A DNA stretch of 64,000 bases. Source: Firmicutes bacterium UBA3553 (GTDB lineage: Bacteria > Bacillota > Clostridia > Tissierellales > Sedimentibacteraceae). Location: the NCBI GenBank assembly GCA_002381185.1, contig DFOA01000003.1, positions 63,969 through 127,968 of the forward strand. Reading direction: 5' to 3'. The translations under genes were made by a program, and so were the position numbers. Under the pieces are notes generated by a model that searched no databases, had not been told where the DNA came from, and saw only the letters and a program-made list of their open reading frames with translations. Shown here piece after piece: positions 25,070 through 34,649 of this stretch (the stretch's first letter is position 1; every line of letters starts with the position of its first letter).

Positions 25070-27439
25070 TTAAAAATTTTCATGTGCAGTCCTTGCGATA
25101 ATGGCATCCTGCATGCTTCTTGACAGATTAACAAACTGTGTGCTGTATCCTGCAACTCTCACAAGAAGGTCCTTATAATTCTCTGGATTCTCCTGTGCCT
25201 TTATCAGTGTTTCAGTGGAAACAGTGTTAAACTGAACATGAAAGGCTCCTAATGCGAAAAATGTCTGTATCATATTGCCCAGATTGCTTTGCCCTCTCCT
25301 GGTGCTTACTAAATCTTCGCTTAATCTGAGATTTAAAAGAGTTCCCCCTGAATGCACATCTTGATTTAACTTTGCGGCAGAACGCATTGCAGCCAAAGGT
25401 GTTGAAACATCCGACCCTGCAAAGGGGGATACTCCTTCGGACAACGGCTCCTTGGCTTTTCTGCCGCAGGGAGTTGCTCCCACAACCTTTCCTGTGGGCA
25501 GGTAGTTGGAAATTCCCATAAACGCTGTGTTGAAATTATTTCCGTTGATATCCTTGTATTTATGACCTTCCTTATAATAATAGTTAGCCATTTTTATAGC
25601 AATATCATCAACATAATCCATATCATTGCCGTACTTAGGAACCTTTAAGGCCATCTGTCTTAATTCCTCATAACCCTCCCAATCAGCATTGAGTGCATCG
25701 ATTAATGTTTCCATATCGGTTACTTTGTCTTCAAAAACCAGCTTTTTAATTGCAGCCAATGAGTTAGATGTAACAGCCAACCCTATTCCTGTGAGTACAG
25801 GTCCTAAATTATATTTTGCCCCTGCATCCACTAAATCCACACCTTCATCCAGACAGTTTTCTATACAAGACGATAAAAACGGCCTCGGCACAAACTGCTT
25901 GTGCAGCCTTTGTGCTACAAGGGTGGATATTACGGAATGCTTGATTAAATTATCAAATTGCCTATAAAATGCATTTTCCACTTCTTCATAGCTGCCAAAT
26001 GTTTTTGGGTCTTTTTCATCAGTTCCTATTTTCTCACCTGTGATTCTGCTGCGTCCCTGATTCAGAGCAAATTCCAATGCAGCTGTAAAGTTAATATTAA
26101 CTGCGGAAGTCCATTCTCCGGTTTTTCTAAAATGAGGAACTACACATCCGCAGTTGTTCCAGTCTCTTGCGTCTTCTGGCTCATATCCTGCATTTATAAG
26201 CATCTGGTATCCGGCCTGATCACTGTGTATTGCAGGAAATCCGGTTCCCTTGCTTACCAAATTAGTGACAGCATCTAAAAACTCTCTCGGGCAATCCTGA
26301 TGAATTCGTACGCTTAAGCCAGGCTGGTGCGTTTTAATATTTTCAGTTGCTTTCAGGGCCATAAATGACAAATCATTGGTCGCATCCCTGCCTTCTCTTG
26401 TTCTTCCTCCGATGGTCATGTTCTGAAACTGATTGTATCCTGCGAAAAATTCTGCCGTATTAGCAGAAATGGTCCAAACCCATTCTGAAAGCTTAAGCCA
26501 TAATGCTTCGATTAATTCCTGTATTTCCTCTTTTGTCATTATACCGTTATCTATATCATGCTTGTAATAAGGATACATAAACTGGTCAAATCTGCCTACA
26601 TTTAAAGCCAGCGGATTTTCAGAAATTATTCCTCCAACCTGTGTGAACCATACAAATTGTATTGCCTCATAAAATGTTGCCGGAGGGTTTTCAGGCACAT
26701 TGTTGCACACCTTTGATATTTTGAGAAGTTCATTTTTGCGTTTTTCATCTTTTTCCGTTTCGGCCATTTCTTTTGCTGCTTGGGAATATCTTTTTGCAAA
26801 AGTTATTATTCCTTCCGAAGTCAATATTACAGACTCATAGAATTCTTTTTTCTTCATTCCCTCGGCTGTTAAAACATTTAACTTAGAAATATGCCCTTTT
26901 GATTCTTTTATTATTCCGCCAAATCCCTTTTTAAATAACACGTCCTGGTAATCAGGTGTTATTTCTCCCACTGCCTGCCTCCACTTGGAGTCGTTGTCAA
27001 CAATGCCTGTATCAACTGCAACCCTTGCCGTATCTAATGGAAGCTGTGCCAAAAATGCTTCTTCAAGGGATTTTCCCTTCCAATATGGAAATATGTTTTT
27101 TCTGACATATTCTCTTTGTTCATCAGTCATAATATATGGATCCTGAACTCTTTTGTCAAAGTTGTCCATTTCTCTGTCAACCCATACCCAGGAAAATTCA
27201 GGAGTTAAAATTCCGCATTTCCTGAATTCACCGATCGCTCCTACAATCAGCTCACCGTCATATATATTTACTTCCAGCTGCTCGCATGTATCCTTAAAAG
27301 CTCTCGCTCTTCGGATGGGTATTGACTGCCCCTCTGTATTTTTGTGGGACTGAGTCCATATTCTCGCCCTTTCGTACGAAATTGCGGGTTTGGAATTAAT
27401 ATAGTTCTGTCTTATACTTTCAATTCTTTCGGATATCAT
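25070..27439 (-). CDS. Glycyl radical enzyme of unassigned specificity (Cys-Val-Val-Pro active-site loop)
   Basis: 789-aa PFL-superfamily enzyme. The radical glycine is G764 in RVAGYSTQFVNLS, near the C-terminus as expected. The thiyl cysteine is C432 in NNCGCVVPHF. The glutamate two residues after the Cys in GCVEP-type enzymes (choline lyase, diol and hydroxyproline dehydratases, isethionate lyase) is Val434 here, and an extra Cys430 precedes. That argues against the classical eliminases. Function unknown; decarboxylation or another C-C reaction on an organic acid is a guess from the loop and nearby acid-catabolism genes. GGAGG precedes the start. Confidence 0.85.
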   Translation of the reverse strand: MISERIESIRQNYINSKPAISYERARIWTQSHKNTEGQSIPIRRARAFKDTCEQLEVNIYDGELIVGAIGEFRKCGILTPEFSWVWVDREMDNFDKRVQDPYIMTDEQREYVRKNIFPYWKGKSLEEAFLAQLPLDTARVAVDTGIVDNDSKWRQAVGEITPDYQDVLFKKGFGGIIKESKGHISKLNVLTAEGMKKKEFYESVILTSEGIITFAKRYSQAAKEMAETEKDEKRKNELLKISKVCNNVPENPPATFYEAIQFVWFTQVGGIISENPLALNVGRFDQFMYPYYKHDIDNGIMTKEEIQELIEALWLKLSEWVWTISANTAEFFAGYNQFQNMTIGGRTREGRDATNDLSFMALKATENIKTHQPGLSVRIHQDCPREFLDAVTNLVSKGTGFPAIHSDQAGYQMLINAGYEPEDARDWNNCGCVVPHFRKTGEWTSAVNINFTAALEFALNQGRSRITGEKIGTDEKDPKTFGSYEEVENAFYRQFDNLIKHSVISTLVAQRLHKQFVPRPFLSSCIENCLDEGVDLVDAGAKYNLGPVLTGIGLAVTSNSLAAIKKLVFEDKVTDMETLIDALNADWEGYEELRQMALKVPKYGNDMDYVDDIAIKMANYYYKEGHKYKDINGNNFNTAFMGISNYLPTGKVVGATPCGRKAKEPLSEGVSPFAGSDVSTPLAAMRSAAKLNQDVHSGGTLLNLRLSEDLVSTRRGQSNLGNMIQTFFALGAFHVQFNTVSTETLIKAQENPENYKDLLVRVAGYSTQFVNLSRSMQDAIIARTAHENF

Positions 27440-27468
27440 AATTTCCTCCTTTATGTTTTAATAATTTA

Positions 27469-27477
27469 TTGTGCGTT
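27469..27477. promoter_or_regulatory. Candidate operator TTGTGCGTT upstream of the glycyl radical enzyme gene
   Basis: The 9-mer TTGTGCGTT, in a TA-rich context, lies about 30 bp before the GRE start and occurs again at 28161-28169, upstream of the XRE-cupin gene. Shared use suggests binding by that regulator. A separate inverted repeat, ACAGAAT/ATTCTGT, lies at 27504-27524. Confidence 0.35.
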
Positions 27478-27529
27478 TTAACATACAAGCTTACTAAAAA
27501 TAAACAGAATAATAAATATTCTGTATAAA

Positions 27530-28078
27530 TTAATATTTAACTATATTTTGAAATATAACATCTTCGTCATAAGGATTGTTATATTCATGAAACTCGTCTG
27601 CCTTAAATAATAAGGCAGAGGGTGCTTTTAAAACATATTTCTTGTCACCTATTACAATTTCAAGAGTTCCTTCAGTTACTACTACATATTCTTCCGTTGA
27701 TGTTTTATGAGGTGAAGAAACATGATGTGCTCCGGGAAAAAGCTTTATATAAAAATATTCAAAACCGGTCAATGGATTAAAAGGAAATACATTGTACAAT
27801 GCCATCTTGCCATCTGACTCATATACCGGATCCAATTCATCAATTAATACTATATTGTTATTATCCTGGCTTCCGCTTAAAAACTCTGAAAATGAAATTT
27901 TTAAGCCAGTGGAAATTTTCCACAATGTTGAAACCGTAGGTGTGGATTCAGCTCTTTCAATTTGCCCCAGCATTGCCTTGCTGACTCCCGTCAGTCTTGA
28001 TGTTTCTTCAAGTGTCAGCCCTTTTTCTGCCCTCGTCCTTTTTAATGTGTTGCTTATATTTAATAATAAATTATTCAT
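27530..28078 (-). CDS. XRE-family regulator with C-terminal cupin sensor
   Basis: 182-aa regulator. The N-terminal helix-turn-helix (about 10-65) contains GLTLEETSRLTGVSKAMLGQ. The C-terminal cupin (about 105-180) contains HHVSSPHKTSTEEYVVVTEG, with metal- or ligand-binding His/Glu positions. Members of this family repress small-molecule catabolism and transport genes. It lies directly upstream of, and in the same direction as, the glycyl radical enzyme gene (90-bp gap), making that operon and itself the likely targets. Confidence 0.88.
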   Translation of the reverse strand: MNNLLLNISNTLKRTRAEKGLTLEETSRLTGVSKAMLGQIERAESTPTVSTLWKISTGLKISFSEFLSGSQDNNNIVLIDELDPVYESDGKMALYNVFPFNPLTGFEYFYIKLFPGAHHVSSPHKTSTEEYVVVTEGTLEIVIGDKKYVLKAPSALLFKADEFHEYNNPYDEDVIFQNIVKY

Positions 28079-28160
28079 GCTTGCCTTCCAAAATTATTTG
28101 TTAATTAATTATATAATACTTAGCAGGTTATTACAACTAAAAAATCTAATAAATTGTATT

Positions 28161-28169
28161 TTGTGCGTT
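28161..28169. promoter_or_regulatory. Candidate operator TTGTGCGTT upstream of the XRE-cupin gene
   Basis: Second copy of the 9-mer also found at 27469-27477, 83 bp before the XRE-cupin start and 93 bp before the divergent spoVB-like gene. Confidence 0.35.
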
Positions 28170-28261
28170 AAATAATACACATCTAGCAATGTCCCCATTT
28201 TTTGCTCATTAATTAAAATATGGAGCATATGATTATATGAATATATTTGTTGAGGTGAGTT

Positions 28262-29794
28262 ATGAGAAAGGAAAGTATTATTCTCGGTACATTGATTTTG
28301 ACTGTTGCAACTACTATTGTTCGGGTTGTTGGAATGCTGTTTCGCATCTATCTTGCCAATGTATTGGGGGCTGAAGGAATCGGGCTGTATCAGCTAATAC
28401 TTTCTATATACATGCTTATGGTTACTCTTGCAACCTCAGGCATCAGAGTTGCTGTTTCGAGGCTTATTTCCGAGGAGCTGGCTGTACGGAATTATTCCAA
28501 CGCTAAAAGGGTGCTGCACCAGTCTGTAGTACTTTCCATGTTTACAGGATTCGCATCAGCATTTATTTTATATTATTTTTCCGACTACATGGGCAGCAAT
28601 ATTTTAAATGATGAAAGAACAACCCTGGCTCTTTTGTACCTGGCTCCCAGCCTGCCGTTCATAGCTGTTTCAAATTGCTACAAAGGTTATTTTTATGCCG
28701 TAGGTAAAATTACAAAACCGGCAATAATTCAGGTCACAGAACAGCTGGTAAGAATTTTTGTAATATTTGCCATAATGGATGCTTTTCTTCCTAAAGGCAT
28801 TGAATACGGCTGTGCTGCTGTGGCTATCGGAATGACCGCAGAAGAACTGTTTTCATTGGTACTGACATGGTTCTTTTATATTTTTGAAAAAAAGCCGTTT
28901 AAGTTTTCTAATGCCAAACCTGACAACATGATCTTTAAAATTTTTGGAATAGCATTGCCTCTGTCTGCAACATCTTATTTAAATGCAATTTTAAGAACTG
29001 TTGAAAATACAATGATTCCTTCCAGACTTTTAATTTATGGATTATCTGCCGAAACTGCAATGAGTCTTTATGGAATGATTAAGGGAATGGTTCTGCCCAT
29101 ATTATTTTTTCCTTCTTCTTTCTTAACATCCTTGTCATCCATTTTGATTCCCTCTGTTGCCGGTGACAATGCATCTGCAAATGAAAAAAGGGTTTCTAAT
29201 ACATTATCCAAGGTCCTGCATTTTACAGCAATTTCAGGAGTACTGGTTGTTGCGGTATTTGTTGCATTCCCAAATGAAATAGCAATTGCAGTATACAATG
29301 ATTCACAAGTAGGACTTATGATAAAAATAATTTCATATGTATGTCCTTTTATGTATTTGAACATGGTAATATCATCAATGTTAAATGCTCTGGGTGAGCA
29401 AATGAGTTCATTTAAAGTGAATATAATCGAATCGGTATTAAAAATATCAATAATTTATTTCTTCATTCCGGTATATGGATTTAATGCATACCTGTTTGCT
29501 TTGTTTTTAACCACAATACTTAATACAATATTGTATCTGACAAGACTCTTGCAGGTATCATGCATTGTTTTCGATATTTCAAACTGGATCTTCAAGCCTA
29601 TTGCTGCTGGTGCCGCCGCAGGGTTTTTATCTAAATTTTTATATAGCATATTTATTTTTAATTCTTCGAGCAACATATTTTCGTTAATTTCTTCCATAAT
29701 AATATTGATGCTTTTATATTTAATGGGCCTGATTTTAACTAAAAGTGTTCAATTTTCATCGGTTAGCGAGATAAAAAGATATATTAAAAGATAA
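28262..29794 (+). CDS. SpoVB/MurJ-like polysaccharide flippase (MOP superfamily)
   Basis: 510-aa integral membrane protein with about 14 hydrophobic segments. It begins RKESIILGTLILTVATTIVRVVGMLFRIYLANVLG, typical of stage V sporulation protein B and related lipid-linked saccharide flippases of Firmicutes. These move peptidoglycan or spore-cortex precursors across the membrane. The start ATG is preceded by GAGGTG. Followed by a CmpB-type membrane gene on the same strand (112-bp gap), it appears unrelated to the flanking catabolic cassettes. It could be a sporulation or vegetative paralogue. Confidence 0.85.
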   Translation: MRKESIILGTLILTVATTIVRVVGMLFRIYLANVLGAEGIGLYQLILSIYMLMVTLATSGIRVAVSRLISEELAVRNYSNAKRVLHQSVVLSMFTGFASAFILYYFSDYMGSNILNDERTTLALLYLAPSLPFIAVSNCYKGYFYAVGKITKPAIIQVTEQLVRIFVIFAIMDAFLPKGIEYGCAAVAIGMTAEELFSLVLTWFFYIFEKKPFKFSNAKPDNMIFKIFGIALPLSATSYLNAILRTVENTMIPSRLLIYGLSAETAMSLYGMIKGMVLPILFFPSSFLTSLSSILIPSVAGDNASANEKRVSNTLSKVLHFTAISGVLVVAVFVAFPNEIAIAVYNDSQVGLMIKIISYVCPFMYLNMVISSMLNALGEQMSSFKVNIIESVLKISIIYFFIPVYGFNAYLFALFLTTILNTILYLTRLLQVSCIVFDISNWIFKPIAAGAAAGFLSKFLYSIFIFNSSSNIFSLISSIIILMLLYLMGLILTKSVQFSSVSEIKRYIKR

Positions 29795-29906
29795 CATATA
29801 TGTAGAAACCTACTTTATTATGAACATATTGCCATAATGTCCAAAGGATATTTCTCTATTTATTTCAAAAAATACTTTATATAAACAAGAATAAAGGAGA
29901 GATATC

Positions 29907-30458
29907 ATGCAATATGATCTTATAAATATGTTAGTGTTCTTCTTGATATATGGTTTTTTCGGATTTTTACTGGAAACTGTGTTCAGAAGCATTGTTGAAA
30001 GAGAAGTGATAATCAGCAGGGGTTTCTTGACAAATTTATTTTGCCCTCTTTACGGAATCAGCGGCATTGTCATAGTGCTGATATTTACTTTAAGCGAAAT
30101 TACATTTAGCAGCCGCCTTGCTGCATTAATAATAGCAACCATAGGAAGCATATTCGCTGTTACATTTCTTGAATATGTAACAGGAAGAATTTTAGACAGG
30201 GTATTTCACCATAAAATGTGGGATTACAGTCACCTGCCTTTTAATCTTCATTCATATGTATGCCTGGATTTTTCCCTCATGTGGGGTATTGTGGCCATTA
30301 TTCTAGCCAGCGTAATTCATCCGTTAATGGAAATTGCTGTATATGCGCTGCCTGAAACAACAAAATTAATATTTTTATATTTTTCATTTTCAATTTTAAT
30401 TACAAACGCATCCTACAATATGAGAAGAATATATCATTTAAATTTGATTAAGCTATAG
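29907..30458 (+). CDS. CmpB-type (PF06541) putative ABC-transporter membrane protein
   Basis: 183-aa membrane protein with about five hydrophobic helices. It matches the PF06541 'putative ABC-transporter type IV' family, with the characteristic LIYGFFGFLLETVFRS, ISRGFLTNLFCPLYGISG and MWDYSHLPFNLHSYVCLDFSLMW stretches. Despite the family name no ATPase partner is nearby and the biochemical role is not known. AAGGAGAG precedes the start. Confidence 0.8.
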   Translation: MQYDLINMLVFFLIYGFFGFLLETVFRSIVEREVIISRGFLTNLFCPLYGISGIVIVLIFTLSEITFSSRLAALIIATIGSIFAVTFLEYVTGRILDRVFHHKMWDYSHLPFNLHSYVCLDFSLMWGIVAIILASVIHPLMEIAVYALPETTKLIFLYFSFSILITNASYNMRRIYHLNLIKL

Positions 30459-30496
30459 AATGATTATAGAGCAACTTATGCTATCATTGGAACTTA

Positions 30497-30535
30497 AAGA
30501 AGATGACTCCTGTTTAATACAGAAATCATCTTCTT
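30497..30535. repeat. Inverted repeat between CmpB-like and MFS genes
   Basis: AAGAAGATGA and TCATCTTCTT are perfect 10-bp arms, with an inner CTG/CAG pair. No T-run follows on either strand, so terminator activity is uncertain although its position between convergent genes fits. Confidence 0.55.
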
Positions 30536-30604
30536 GATGTTAAATTCACACTTAAAATATCCTTAACAACGGTACCATTTTATTTTTTATATATAATGTT
30601 TTTA

Positions 30605-31891
30605 TTAATCTTCAATTTCCTTTGGTTTATCATTCAATAAGACCATAGCAATTATTGAAATTACTTCTATTGCCATAAATACCATATATGCACCGGTAAA
30701 AGAACCTGTAATGCTTATAGCTGCAGCTAAAACTAAGAATGCCATATTTCGAATAACACCTTGAATAGTATTCATTACTGTAAAAGCCATAGGAAATTCT
30801 CTTCTTCCAAATATAGTTGTAACCATTGATGGAGGAAAATTGGCGTTTCCGCCTATAGCAACACCTATCATGAAAAGTGAAATGTATAAGCAAATTGTGT
30901 TGTCAATTAAATTGAAACCAATGCCCACAATATACCACATAGCAAAGTACAATGATGCTGTTTTGGTTCCCCATTTTTGATCTACAACTCCCCATGCGTA
31001 ACTGCCGGCAAGTCCTATTATCGCAGCTATAGTTAACATCATAATAGCGGTATTAAGTTCATAACCTCTTTCCATCAGTCTTGGAACCAATTGTGACATT
31101 ACGCCGACAGTAACCATGCCATTAACACCATATGCAATTGCCATTAGCCAAGTTTCCTTTGTTTTAAATACTTTCATATAAGTAAGTTTATGCACATAGT
31201 TTTCTATTCGATTTCCATTCAGTTGATCAGGAGGTAAGTTATCAGGCGTACATCCTGCTTCCTCCGGAGTGCCCTTCATGAAAAGTTTAGTAAAAATAGC
31301 TAATACTATCATAAAAATACCTATAATTGTTACGGATATGTTCATTCCACCAAATCTAACTGCAAAAGCATTTAAAACAATGACTATTGTAGCAGATGCC
31401 ATATTCATGCCCATGGTTGCCCATCCAAGTGCTAATCCTTTTTTCCTTGGAAACCAGTTTGCCATGTATACATTTCCCGCAATATTGCTAAATCCATTAA
31501 TTAGAGAAACCATCAGCGTCAATGATATGGCATATGTTGTAATAGTATTGGCATTTCCGTACCAAATAGTAGCGCCTCCCCCTAATACAAGGCATAATAC
31601 AGCTGTAAACTGCGCTCCTTTTTTGGCAGCCAACCATCCGTAGAACATACAGGAAATTAAGGCTATAATTCCTGCGGGAGTTGATATTGCTAAGACTTGA
31701 TTATAATTCATCCCATGCAGTTCACTTAACCCCGGTACCAATACGTTTAAACCGTCAACTGTCATACCCGTCATGAAATAATATAAAACACCTACATAAA
31801 TTATTACACCCCAACCCTTTTTACCAAAATTGCTGCTTACTTTTTCAGTGCCTTTTTTTTCAATCGGATTATTTAAATTCTTCATTTCCAT
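30605..31891 (-). CDS. MFS transporter, oxalate/formate-antiporter-like (OFA), copy 1
   Basis: 428-aa 12-helix major facilitator with a 25-residue polar N-terminus. Motifs include YGWLAAKKGAQ (MFS motif A region), NWFPRKKGLALGWATMGMN (typical of OFA carriers) and a central hydrophilic loop with KGTPEEAGCTPDN. The family exchanges or imports small carboxylates. It is downstream of a second MFS gene and a thiolase gene on the same strand (215-bp gap), so it likely moves the substrate or a fermentation product of cassette B. Confidence 0.83.
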   Translation of the reverse strand: MEMKNLNNPIEKKGTEKVSSNFGKKGWGVIIYVGVLYYFMTGMTVDGLNVLVPGLSELHGMNYNQVLAISTPAGIIALISCMFYGWLAAKKGAQFTAVLCLVLGGGATIWYGNANTITTYAISLTLMVSLINGFSNIAGNVYMANWFPRKKGLALGWATMGMNMASATIVIVLNAFAVRFGGMNISVTIIGIFMIVLAIFTKLFMKGTPEEAGCTPDNLPPDQLNGNRIENYVHKLTYMKVFKTKETWLMAIAYGVNGMVTVGVMSQLVPRLMERGYELNTAIMMLTIAAIIGLAGSYAWGVVDQKWGTKTASLYFAMWYIVGIGFNLIDNTICLYISLFMIGVAIGGNANFPPSMVTTIFGRREFPMAFTVMNTIQGVIRNMAFLVLAAAISITGSFTGAYMVFMAIEVISIIAMVLLNDKPKEIED

Positions 31892-32106
31892 AGTAATATC
31901 CTTCCATTTTTTATTTTCGAATATATATTTCTTTTAGTAAAACATCTTCAATAAATTTTCTTATGGACATACTGTAGTTCTAAAAAATACGTAAATACCT
32001 GATGATATAAAATGTGTCAGCAAAAAATACTCTTGCTTCAAGGTTAATTTAAAACGTCTTCCTAAGTATTTGACAAATCACAATCTTAAACCTTTCACAA
32101 GCTGCT

Positions 32107-33324
32107 TTATGACCTCAGTATTCTTCCTGAAGCAATTATTTTAAGTAAAACAGTCAGACCAAAACCGACTGTGCTCATTACCGCTACCGTCATGAAAGCC
32201 AGGTCATATCCTCCGCTTATCGTCTTAGTCCATGCAGCCAGCTGTGGACCGATAACACCGGCTATTCCGTAGGCAACATACAAAAACGCGTAATTAATTG
32301 AAAGATTTTTTATACCGAAATTATCAGCACAAATCGGCGAAAACATTGACGTAAAGCCTCCGTAACATGCACTGATTGCCAGAAGAGCTCCGTTAAAAAT
32401 CATACCTTCAGACCTTGTCAGCAATACCATTGAGCATCCAATTACCACAAACAGCACCAACATAATGTTATATCTTCCTACCCTGTCAGAAGCAAAGCCA
32501 AAGATTAACCTCCCCAGTGCATTAAAAATTGAAATAAATCCTATCAATAATGCAGCATGCTCCGCAGTCATTTTCTGAACCTCTTGAAGCATTGAAGATG
32601 CATGTCCCGTTATCATAAGTCCTGAGGTAGAACCCAGTGTTAATGCAGTTAAAATGATATAAAATCTTCCTGTTTTAAGCATTCCCTTCCAAGTATAATT
32701 TTCTGCAGAAACTACATTTAAGTTTTTCTTATTTTTTTTATCAGGTTGGAGATTGAGATTCTCAGGTAAACCCCTTATTAAAAAAGAAGTGGGTATCATG
32801 ACAACAGCAAATATAGCAGCCAATATACCAAATACATAAAGCACTCCATAACGCTCCGTAAAATAAGCTGCCAAGGGTGCCCATATGATTGAGCCTCCTC
32901 CATAGGCACATGCCAGCAAACCTGAAGCCATTCCTGTCTTATCGGGAAATAAGCTTGTGCTGTAGGACATAAGGCATGGATAAAGCATGCTTATTCCGAT
33001 ACCTACGATAATTCCATACATAATGTATAAATAGCCAATTGAGCTTGTAAACGCCGTGGCCAGAAGTCCGGCCAAATAGATTATCATTCCTATCCACAGA
33101 TATTTCCTTACACCTAATACTTTTTGATACCTTCCTATAAAAACAGGGGCAAGAGTAGATACAAGCACCTGGATTGTAAATGTAAGAGAGATAGTTTTAA
33201 GTGTCCAGTTGAAATTCTCCATAAGAGGCTTCTGGAATACACTCCAAGTATAACCTATTCCTGAGCATAACGCCAGCAACATAGCCGCCGCCAAATATCT
33301 CCACCTTTTCTGTATAAATTCCAT
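32107..33324 (-). CDS. MFS transporter, oxalate/formate-antiporter-like (OFA), copy 2
   Basis: 405-aa 12-helix major facilitator beginning RWRYLAAAMLLALCSGIGYTWSVF, the hallmark start of the OFA family. A central loop (PENLNLQPDKKNKKN, about 185-200) separates the halves, and GFASDRVGRYN is the second-half motif A. It lies 51 bp downstream of the thiolase gene and is probably co-transcribed with it. A carboxylate substrate is likely; identity unknown. Confidence 0.85.
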   Translation of the reverse strand: MEFIQKRWRYLAAAMLLALCSGIGYTWSVFQKPLMENFNWTLKTISLTFTIQVLVSTLAPVFIGRYQKVLGVRKYLWIGMIIYLAGLLATAFTSSIGYLYIMYGIIVGIGISMLYPCLMSYSTSLFPDKTGMASGLLACAYGGGSIIWAPLAAYFTERYGVLYVFGILAAIFAVVMIPTSFLIRGLPENLNLQPDKKNKKNLNVVSAENYTWKGMLKTGRFYIILTALTLGSTSGLMITGHASSMLQEVQKMTAEHAALLIGFISIFNALGRLIFGFASDRVGRYNIMLVLFVVIGCSMVLLTRSEGMIFNGALLAISACYGGFTSMFSPICADNFGIKNLSINYAFLYVAYGIAGVIGPQLAAWTKTISGGYDLAFMTVAVMSTVGFGLTVLLKIIASGRILRS

Positions 33325-33375
33325 TTTTAAGTCTCCTTTTATGTTAGTACGCGATGGATTTTCTAGAAATTGAAT

Positions 33376-34533
33376 TTACTCTTTTATCATCTCTACTATG
33401 CAGGCTGCCCCCATACCACCTCCTACACACATGCTGATAAGACCATGACGGCCATTAACGGTTTTTAAGTAGTTTAGCACTTTGCCCAACAGTATGGCAC
33501 CTGTGGCTCCCAGGGGATGACCTAATGCTAGTGCTCCTCCTCTGGGGTTTACCTTTTTCTTGTCAAGATTGAGCTGATCTATGGTTGCAATTGCCTGAGA
33601 CGCAAAAGCTTCGTTCAGCTCTATAACATCAATATCTTCCAAACTGAGACCGGATTTGCCAATAGCTTTTTTTATGGCATAGATTGGTCCCAATCCCATA
33701 TATGCTGGATCTAATCCTTCAACAGCAAAGGTTGAAAATCTGGCTATTCCCTTAATGCCCAAGTCTTTTGCTTTTTCTTCGGACATCAGCACCACAAAGG
33801 CAGCACCATCACTTCTTTGGGAAGAGGTAGCAGCTGTTACCAACCCATCTTCCTTAAAACATGGCTTAAGTTTAGCCAAAGTTTCCATGCTAGTTCCTTT
33901 TCGATATCCTTCATCTCTTTTGAAGACTATGGGATTACCCTCATGATCAAAACCTCTTACGGGGATAATCTCATCATCAAATAAACCATTTTCCACGGCT
34001 TCCGAGGCCCTTGCATGGCTTTCAACCGACATCTGTTCCATTCGTTCTCTTGTAATTCCGAATTTTTCAGCAACATTTTCAGCTGTTATACCCATAGGCA
34101 TGTAAACATCTGTGTTCTCTATGAGCCATAGGTTTAAAAATTCCGACGATTCTGACAGAACAGGGCAGCTCATAGATTCTACTCCCCCTGCAACAACGAC
34201 CTCCTGTAAGCCACTCATAATCATTGAAGCTCCTGTTACAATCGACTGAATTCCGGATGCACAAAACCTGTTAACCGTCTGGGCAGGAACCCTTACAGGA
34301 AATCCCGCTCTTATAGTTATATTTCTCCCTGGGTTTAAGCCCATTTTTCCTTCCGGTATGGCGCATCCGACTATGACATCATCAATGTCATTTAAATCTA
34401 ACTTAGGAACCCTTTTAATAACTCCCTTTAATACCTCTGCTCCAAAGTCTATGGGACTTACTGTTGCCAAAGATCCACGGCCTGCTTTTCCGATAGCTGA
34501 TCGCCCATATGCTGCTATTATGCAATTTTCCAT
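33376..34533 (-). CDS. Acetyl-CoA acetyltransferase (thiolase)
   Basis: Interconverts acetoacetyl-CoA plus CoA and two acetyl-CoA. 385 aa with the acyl-accepting cysteine in VNRFCASGIQSI (about 90), NEAFASQA (His/Asn region), GGALALGHPLGATGA, and the C-terminal CVGGGMGAA cysteine motif. First gene of a minus-strand set with the OFA carrier, divergent from a LysR regulator (116 bp apart). It would process the acetoacetyl-CoA formed by the BKACE reactions. Confidence 0.92.
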   Translation of the reverse strand: MENCIIAAYGRSAIGKAGRGSLATVSPIDFGAEVLKGVIKRVPKLDLNDIDDVIVGCAIPEGKMGLNPGRNITIRAGFPVRVPAQTVNRFCASGIQSIVTGASMIMSGLQEVVVAGGVESMSCPVLSESSEFLNLWLIENTDVYMPMGITAENVAEKFGITRERMEQMSVESHARASEAVENGLFDDEIIPVRGFDHEGNPIVFKRDEGYRKGTSMETLAKLKPCFKEDGLVTAATSSQRSDGAAFVVLMSEEKAKDLGIKGIARFSTFAVEGLDPAYMGLGPIYAIKKAIGKSGLSLEDIDVIELNEAFASQAIATIDQLNLDKKKVNPRGGALALGHPLGATGAILLGKVLNYLKTVNGRHGLISMCVGGGMGAACIVEMIKE

Positions 34534-34649
34534 ATTAAAGATTCCTTTCTTGTTTTTGTTATAAACTATTTATTTGATATTGTTACATTAATAAATTTGT
34601 GATAAAATTGTTAATGTTACTGTTACTACTGTTATGAGGGGATGATATC

